In this document: positions 57,655 through 64,000 of the stretch, piece after piece
How positions within the stretch are numbered: position 1 is the first letter of the stretch
How the letters are laid out: each line of letters opens with the position of its first letter
Notes under the pieces: model-generated
Told to the model about the DNA's origin: nothing
What the model saw: the letters and a program-made list of their open reading frames with translations, nothing else
Databases searched by the model: none
From: Mytilus trossulus
Lineage: Eukaryota > Mollusca > Bivalvia > Mytilida > Mytilidae
Length of the DNA stretch: 64,000 nt
Assembly (NCBI RefSeq): GCF_036588685.1
Contig: NC_086375.1
Span: 39,516,566-39,580,565, forward strand
Direction of reading: 5' to 3'
Made by a program: the position numbers and the translations under genes

Positions 57655-57790
57655 GCATACCTTTTCAGAGCACCTTAGATCAACCCCAGTTGTTGGTGTT
57701 CGTTCGTTCTTTTATTTTCTATCTTTTGTCACGGTACTTTTATTACTTTTTTTTAACAATGGCGTTGTCCGTTTATTTTTCGATCTATTA
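57655..57790 (+). repeat. Family E copy
   Basis: 'cagagcaccttagatcaacc', 'gttgttggtgttcgttcgtt' and 'aacaatggcgttgtccgttt'. Confidence 0.6.
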
Positions 57791-57889
57791 CAATAACAAT
57801 CAAAACCCAAGGAGTAAACAAAGACTGGCAAAACCAAAGGACATTTACATCAACAGTTATAAATATTTAATAAGAAACAACACGCACTC

Positions 57890-58210
57890 CACTAAAACAG
57901 GGAGTGACATCAGGTGCTCCGGCAGGGTAAGCATTTCCTGCAACGTATACGGCACCCATAGTGTTATATTTTTGTTCAGTTCGGTAATGATGGATTATGA
58001 CTGAGGAAGAATATCAGATATGAATTCTGACACACTTTTGTCATAATGGCCAATCAATTCATAATGGCGACCGTAAAATTTCTTGAGTGATGACCTTAAT
58101 TTTATTGATTCATAACCCTGTCTGAGCAACTTTTGAGAAAGCAGTATTCCTCGTTCAACAAAATAGCTTAGACTGACCCTCTGGTATCTTTCGCCACTCT
58201 TATACATGCA
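57890..58210 (-). pseudogene. Retroelement reverse-transcriptase C-terminus, second copy
   Basis: Minus-strand frame with 'ERGILLSQKLLRQGYESIKL' and 'RSSLKKFYGRHYELI', then 'GHYDKSVSEF'. This continues the same C-terminal pattern recalled for the copy at 42060-42480. The 'gtgctccggcagggtaagca' and 'tcctgcaacgtatacggcac' blocks at 57917-57955 match 42062-42105 in order. Frames beyond it are broken. Confidence 0.6.
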
Positions 58211-58552
58211 ATTGACAATTTCATCTATGAAGTGAACTTGTGAAAACTGAGAGCCTACAAATTAAAACTACGTTAAGTGGTAAACAATATTAAAAATAAC
58301 AGAAAGGTTAAAAAAAGCTATAAAATATTCAAATGAAATTCGTGTTATGTCAATAATAATTTAGACATTTGCAAAAGATATGATTGTCTTTGCACTCTTC
58401 GGATGCTTCGTGTGTAAGCAAAGAACAAAACACCATTGATTCTTCCAAATCCAATCATGAATAGCTATTTTCTCAGATTTCTTTGCTGGACAATGAAGTA
58501 TTTAAAAAAACCTACCTCAGAAATAGTCGCGAATGCAATAAAAAATAACGTA

Positions 58553-58763
58553 TACTTTGGATTCATTATTTTCGTGGGTACCAATTTTCGTGAATTATGG
58601 AAAACTTGCAAGTTCGTGGACACTTCATTTCGTGGTTTTGCTGATGTCTACATACAAGCCTATAGAAAATGTGTTATTCGTTTAACATTAAATTTCGTGG
58701 TTCACCAGAACCCACGAAAGCCACGAAAATTGGTATCCCAACAATAATAATGAATCCACAGTA
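58553..58763. mobile_element. Foldback MITE, copy 3
   Basis: 'tactttggattcattatttt' on the left and 'aataataatgaatccacagta' on the right; best-preserved inner arms, with 'cgtgggtaccaattttcgtg' matched by the complement near 58710-58740. Confidence 0.7.
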
Positions 58764-59261
58764 GCTTAACTAACAAAAGCTTGTATACGATACATTGCGA
58801 GTAGTCTAATCCTTGAATTATAATTTTCTGTATCGTTCACTTTTCTCCATGATTTATCTTTTGAATGCCCCCTCTACTACTGAAAGCAATAATATCATTC
58901 TGATAACCACCCACGTTCTTTGTACGTTATTAGGTTTTATTAAAATCCTTAATTGAAAATACAAGGCTTAGTATTGAAATCCCCATATACAATACTAGGT
59001 ATTTACGCGTTAAAATTGGAAAAGAAAGGTAACCTATTCAGTGTATTCAATTGTAAAAAGGCAGAGTTAAGAGCAAAATTATACGTGAGGAGTTTGAATG
59101 ATTAATTTCCATTGTAATTAAAAAATAAATAATAATACTTAATAATTATTAAAATAATTTACAAATTGCACGCATAAACTTAATAGATTATATGTATGTT
59201 CATACTAAAAAGCACATATATCCAAATAATATGCAATGCGGTCCAACTGTATAATTAATTG

Positions 59262-59392
59262 AAAAAAAGAGGCGAGAGATATCAAAGGCACATTTAAACT
59301 CATAAGACGAACATAAACTGTCAACGCCATGGTTAAAAAAGAAAAAGACCAATACACAACAGTACACAAAACACTACATAGACTGAGCAACA
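59262..59392 (-). repeat. Family E fragment (minus)
   Basis: Complement of 'gtatctttcgcctcttt' type sequence, then 'aactgtcaacgccatggtta' and 'acaacagtacacaaaacact'. Confidence 0.55.
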
Positions 59393-59399
59393 TTAATCT

Positions 59400-61540
59400 T
59401 CTTTTAAGGTTTCAACTCCGTGATGTAAATTTGGCTATAGATCATTTCGGCTGTTCTTGGTAGGCCATAAATAGTCTTGTTGCTCGAAAATGTTCAATAT
59501 ATTTGGGTTTCAAAATTACGATCCGTAAACAATTATTGCTAGCACTGGGATCATATGTGTATATTAAGCGAAAAAACTTAACTTACTTTAATATTTTCTA
59601 AACATGTAACTTAAACTAGAGTCAAATATTTGGCATAGTTTCTGTTGTGTTTGACTATACCAATTTGTTCAACCTATCTAACACAATCACGTATCATGCA
59701 TATATTGTATCATGTATAGAATGTTGCCAAACAATGTTGTTTTATTTACAAACAAATACACATCTTTCCTTTTAATTGATCTTCTTCCTTTTATAAATAC
59801 TGATACTGATAACTTTCAAAGAGACCACACATTCCATTCCAAAAGCATTAACAGTACATCCATCTCAAAAATACCTGTAAGCAGTAAACTTCCTTTGGTT
59901 TGCTTGTAAGTACTTACAGCTGAAACACTTTATGTTATCTCCAATAGGAGTTCAATAGATTAATTACTAGTCGTTTAATCTGGTTGAACATAACAGGTGT
60001 TAGACCAATTTCCATAAACTTACATAGAGTCGTTTCCATAACGTTAAGCATAAACAGTTTTGTTATCTGTTGATTCCCTTTCAAACTCTACCTTACTGTG
60101 TTCTATTTTCAAAGTATTTTTATGAAATGTATATAGACAAAAAAAATATAATTTCATAAAAATATCTTTTAAGTATAATATATGTTGTCTGTAGTGTACA
60201 ATAAGCTTGCAGTAATTGTTTTACTTGACCTTGTTTCAACCACCTGTATACCATATACTATAGTGTTTTTTTATGTATTATATAACAGTTTGCCTACACA
60301 CAAGTGTAAATATTTGGTATTCGATCAGTTTGTGACAACATGTTTGTATTAATGATTATCATCTAGTTATCAATTAGAGAAATCAGCAAATAATATGTTT
60401 CTATGGAACACTGTATCATCCCTGTCAATTTAATGACGTGTCAACATTGTAATTTTCTCTATAGAAGACTAATAACATGCCAATCTACAAATTGTTTGCC
60501 ATTGAATGAACATTTTGTAATATTGTTTGTTTATCGATGTTGTACACCTGTATTGACAATATAACTCTCATACAATCAAAAACGTTATTGACCTAACTAG
60601 AAAACACAAATTCAAATCTATGTTTATTTTTTAATGCAATTAACGTTGCAATTATTTATTGATATTTTCTCAATTTGTAATTGCATGTGTTAAGAATGTT
60701 TATTTAGTTTTACAGTATTCAGTGTATGTAAAGCATATAGCATGTGAAGTTAATCAGCACTTCAGCAACTGCCTAAGAAAATTTTACTGAGAAAATATTA
60801 AAGTTAGAAATATATAGATATAGGAAAACAAAAAAAGTAAATAAATGAAAAAGATAAGTAACGTGTAAATACTAAACAAGTCTTAATCAATATGATTTTG
60901 GATTAGGACTTGTTTTTTTTTCAAATCATAACATTTTTTAACAATTTATTTCATAATTTCCAATACAAATCTAATATGGCTGTCCTCTACATCGTGTTGT
61001 GTATTTCTTACTTTGCGATGCAAGACTTAAAACGAATGAGATTCAAATTTAATTAAACTTTCTTAAATTGTATTCTTGTCAGCTTCTTTATTGATCACAT
61101 CTATCATATGTTTATCCTGTTGTATACAAAAGTCTAACCCATGTCAAGTGTCAACAGATAAGACCAAATACCTATTGAGTGTGTAAAATTTGATAAACAA
61201 CCACTGACATGTTCACAATTGACAGACGAGATACAATCTGTTAGGGTATTCGAAGTTATAATAATTGTAGCGATGTTAAATACTAGTGCTCAGATATGAA
61301 CACCCTAATTTGAGGTGTATAATAGTTGGTCAGTAGTAGGCCTACATGTAATTCTATATCGACTGAATCTTGAATGATATTTAATTTTGTGAAATAATTT
61401 TGTTTTATTTACTTTTATTTGCTTCCGCTTATGTCAGTTGATTTATGGATACATTCCTTTTCGTTTATTGGTAATTTAAATCCTTTAAGATAAGAGGTCT
61501 TATTGAACTGTTCATAATATTCCGTGTGAAACTTAAGATT
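59400..61540. other. No gene recognised
   Basis: 2.1 kb of strongly AT-rich DNA without exons, repeats of the families above, or RNA genes that I can support. Confidence 0.4.
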
Positions 61541-61549
61541 GTATGCCTG

Positions 61550-61860
61550 TTTGTTAACGAAACGCGCGTCTGGCGCACAAAATTATAAGCCTGTTATCTT
61601 TGATGACTTTGTAAACACTGTTGCTCTGAAAATGAAGGACAAACTATACCTTACTCTATAAGCTGCAGTCCTCTTCACATCTTATATGATTAAAAGTTAT
61701 ATGAATAGTATATACTGAACATCGTTCATTATAATAATCTTCTTTTTGGATATGACAGTTGTTTCGATTCGTTTAATTTGTTAGAGGTTTTGATTTTGCC
61801 ATTTGATAAAGAACTATCCGTTTTGAACAGGAATTTTCAAATACACTTACTCTCAAAGAT
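61550..61860. repeat. Family D and I fragments
   Basis: 61550-61620 has 'acgaaacgcgcgtctggcgc'; 61750-61850 has 'gattttgccatttgataaag' and 'ctatccgttttgaacagg'. Confidence 0.55.
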
Positions 61861-62674
61861 ATTGTTTTGAAATGCAAAGGAAAACAATAATTTTATGATA
61901 CAGCAAAAAGTTTTAACATGTTCATCCTTTGAACGCTTGTATATTGGGATTGATTGTTTGGACAAACAAAATGCGATTCAAATGCCTACAATGGCTTTCA
62001 AAGTTTTACTTTCTTTGTGATAATAAGAATATAAAACCCTGTCCGTTGATGGTAAAATATTTCTTGAAAATATTTGTCTCATCAGGAAAACTTTATAGCT
62101 TGACAAATTGTAAATCTTTGTTTTCCGTAGGATCAAATACTGATAATTTAACTTAACAATCCTATCCCTACGTTTTGTAGTCGTTTCCGCTCTCTCTTCT
62201 CGTTAATGTAAGCGAGAATGGTTATAATCTCCTAATCTGTGTACTTTCAACCTTCTTGTTACTTTTCTAATTAAAAACCAGAATAATGAAATTATACTCT
62301 CCCCTAAACAATGAACAAGCCATTAAAATTTAATCCAGTTTCAGTAAGCCAATAACAAAGACCAAGGAGAATAATAAAAATATCATTAATGGGACGGAAA
62401 GACATATAAATTGGAACTATATATAGTTTTCTCTTCGAATACTAGTCTAATTGCAAAGGTGTATTATTTTCTATTGGATCAACAATTCAATTAATGAAAT
62501 TTAACTACAAATATCGACGAGAGATATGATAATCACGACTAAAACCCAAACTTTCTAATAACTTAAAGCTTGTCCTTGTACGAATCTTGCAATACAAATA
62601 AGATTGCGCGACAGGACACTTTTCTAATTAGTATGAACGATTTTCAAAACATGATCGTCCTAGGTAATTTTATT

Positions 62675-62965
62675 ATTCGAGCGTTACTTGTGAGTCTTTA
62701 GTAGACGTAACGCGCGTCTGACGTTAATATAAAATTTCAATCCTGTTATCTATGATGAGTTTATTCTAAATTATTTAACTCTGTTAAATCAAACCAAACA
62801 GTAATCGAACAAGCAATCTGAACCATTACTTATTACTTGATAGGTACGAAATTTAATAGTCTGTGGTAAGCAAGAGCAGAAAGTTAAAATAGTTATCAAA
62901 GGTACCAGGATTATAATTTAGTACGCCAGACGCGCGTTTCGTCTGCATAAGACTCATCAGTCTAA
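62675..62965. repeat. Two family D fragments in opposite orientation
   Basis: Plus-strand 'gacgtaacgcgcgtctgacg' at 62703-62722 and minus-strand 'gtacgccagacgcgcgtttc' at about 62922-62941, giving an inverted arrangement about 200 bp apart. Confidence 0.65.
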
Positions 62966-63504
62966 AAAGTAGAAAGTATGTTTACCATTTTAGGAGTGAC
63001 CACTGATTGATTACCGTTATGAGGTAATTTGAAATGATACCATTCGAAATACTAGTTAAAGGTATTATACATATAAGTATCTCCATTTTAGTAATAACTT
63101 CATAAGCATTCCAATGTTTTAATCTTATTATTGATTGGTGCTACTGTATGCTTGAGGTTGTTTCGTTATGATTGTTTTACCTACAAACTCAGAAAAAAGA
63201 TGTAAAATGCTCAGGGTCTAAAGCATCTTCATTTTTGTAACAAATATGACCTTCGATTTCTTTGGTTTGAATGACATTTTTTTTTGGCTTCCGTCCCTCT
63301 GACTTTATATACTATTTAACAAATAACACAGCGCCTTGTCACAGCAGTGAAAAAGTGTTGATGCCGTGTTCTATATCAATGCATTTAATGAATACACATT
63401 TTACGTTGGGTTTTTCCATAGCATTTGTAGATTGGAGATCCTGAATCAGTGTACCTTTAAATCTAGGTATTACTACTTTTGATAGGCATAGTTACTAACA
63501 TTGA

Positions 63505-64000
63505 ACTTATGAAGATGTACAATTGTTGCAAATGAGACAACTTTCCGCCAGTGTCCACGGAACACAGGGTTTATCGTATGGCATTGAACAATGAGCAATA
63601 AGTTTTATCGTATTGTAAGCATAAATGCCTCGTCATAACAAAATGAGAAAATTTCAAAAGAGATCACCAACGGACTGATTGAAAATTTGCAATACATCGT
63701 ATACTATATGCATAGAAGAGTTACTGTAGAATATATCAACATTGACAATTTTTTGTTTGAAATATATTTGCAAAGTAAACTAAAAGCTTAAAAATTGAAT
63801 GTTGAACGTGTGTATTGTCAGTTATAAAAATTCTTAGCATAACAAAATGTGAAACAATTCAAAAGAGATAACCAACCAACTGATTTATGATTCCCGATAC
63901 ACCTTATACTTATATCTATATAGAGAGAAAATTTTAATATAGACCAACTTTGATAATATTGTGTTTAGAAAAAGATTTGCAACGCAAACTAAAAACTTTA
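63505..64000. repeat. Degenerate family A-like repeat, two partial tandem copies
   Basis: 'gcaaatgagacaactttccg' and 'gtatggcattgaacaatgag', then 'cataacaaaatgagaaaatt' + 'tcaaaagagatcaccaacgg' near 63633, repeated as 'cataacaaaatgtgaaacaa' + 'ttcaaaagagataaccaacc' near 63838. The second copy runs off the window. Confidence 0.5.

Overview
This is eukaryotic, AT-rich DNA with short exons, GT-AG introns and a dense load of dispersed repeats. The repeat families (for example one beginning 'gatgtggtatgattgcc' and one carrying 'acgaaacgcgcgtctgg') and the VMO1-type genes point to a marine bivalve, most likely a Mytilus-type mussel. That assignment rests on recall of typical sequences, not on a search.

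Only a few host genes are supported. (1) A minus-strand exon at 3123-3791 encodes the N-terminal part of a single-pass, probably type II, membrane protein of unknown family. (2) A complete five-exon plus-strand gene at 21528-28684 encodes an MBLAC1-like metallo-beta-lactamase-fold hydrolase of about 231 residues. (3) Three three-exon genes of the vitelline membrane outer layer protein 1 (VMO1) family share intron positions and phase: copy A (minus, 33740-35764), copy B (plus, 37288-40881, with an in-frame stop at codon 36) and copy C (minus, 47030-49251). A and B are divergent and share an upstream region that holds a 331-bp tandem duplication. A weaker candidate coding exon lies at 8741-8855 (minus).

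The rest is mostly mobile DNA. 0.4-2 kb: a palindromic satellite and a minisatellite. 4-8.5 kb: a small hAT-like element, a diverged segmental duplication, and a tandem pair of 501-bp hairpin elements with an internal empty site. 8.9-12.9 kb: two decayed LINEs facing each other plus a third 3' tail. 13-16.8 kb: two TTAA-type MITEs, an 850-bp TIR element and a long palindrome. 17.5-20.9 kb: a tandem-repeat element (about 148-bp monomers) split by a 1.06-kb hAT-like element that carries a SINE-like tRNA segment. 22.7-26.2 kb: a 3.3-kb hAT-like element inside an older repeat inside an MBLAC1 intron, itself holding a tandem repeat with about 500-bp units. 29-31 kb: foldback MITEs. 39.8 kb: an integrase-like ORF in an intron of VMO1-B. 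40.9-42.5 kb: a retroelement 3' end split by another tandem-repeat element. 45-46 kb and 51-58.8 kb: more dispersed repeats, a 620-bp element with perfect TIRs and TTAA target site, and a second copy of the same retroelement 3' end. From 59.4 kb to the end I see only repeats and AT-rich sequence.

The most useful structural signals are the nested insertions, where empty sites in paralogous copies fix the element ends, and a recurring 3' terminus (palindrome followed by CTTG) shared by otherwise unrelated repeat families. No CRISPR array, rRNA, intact tRNA gene or prokaryotic operon is present.
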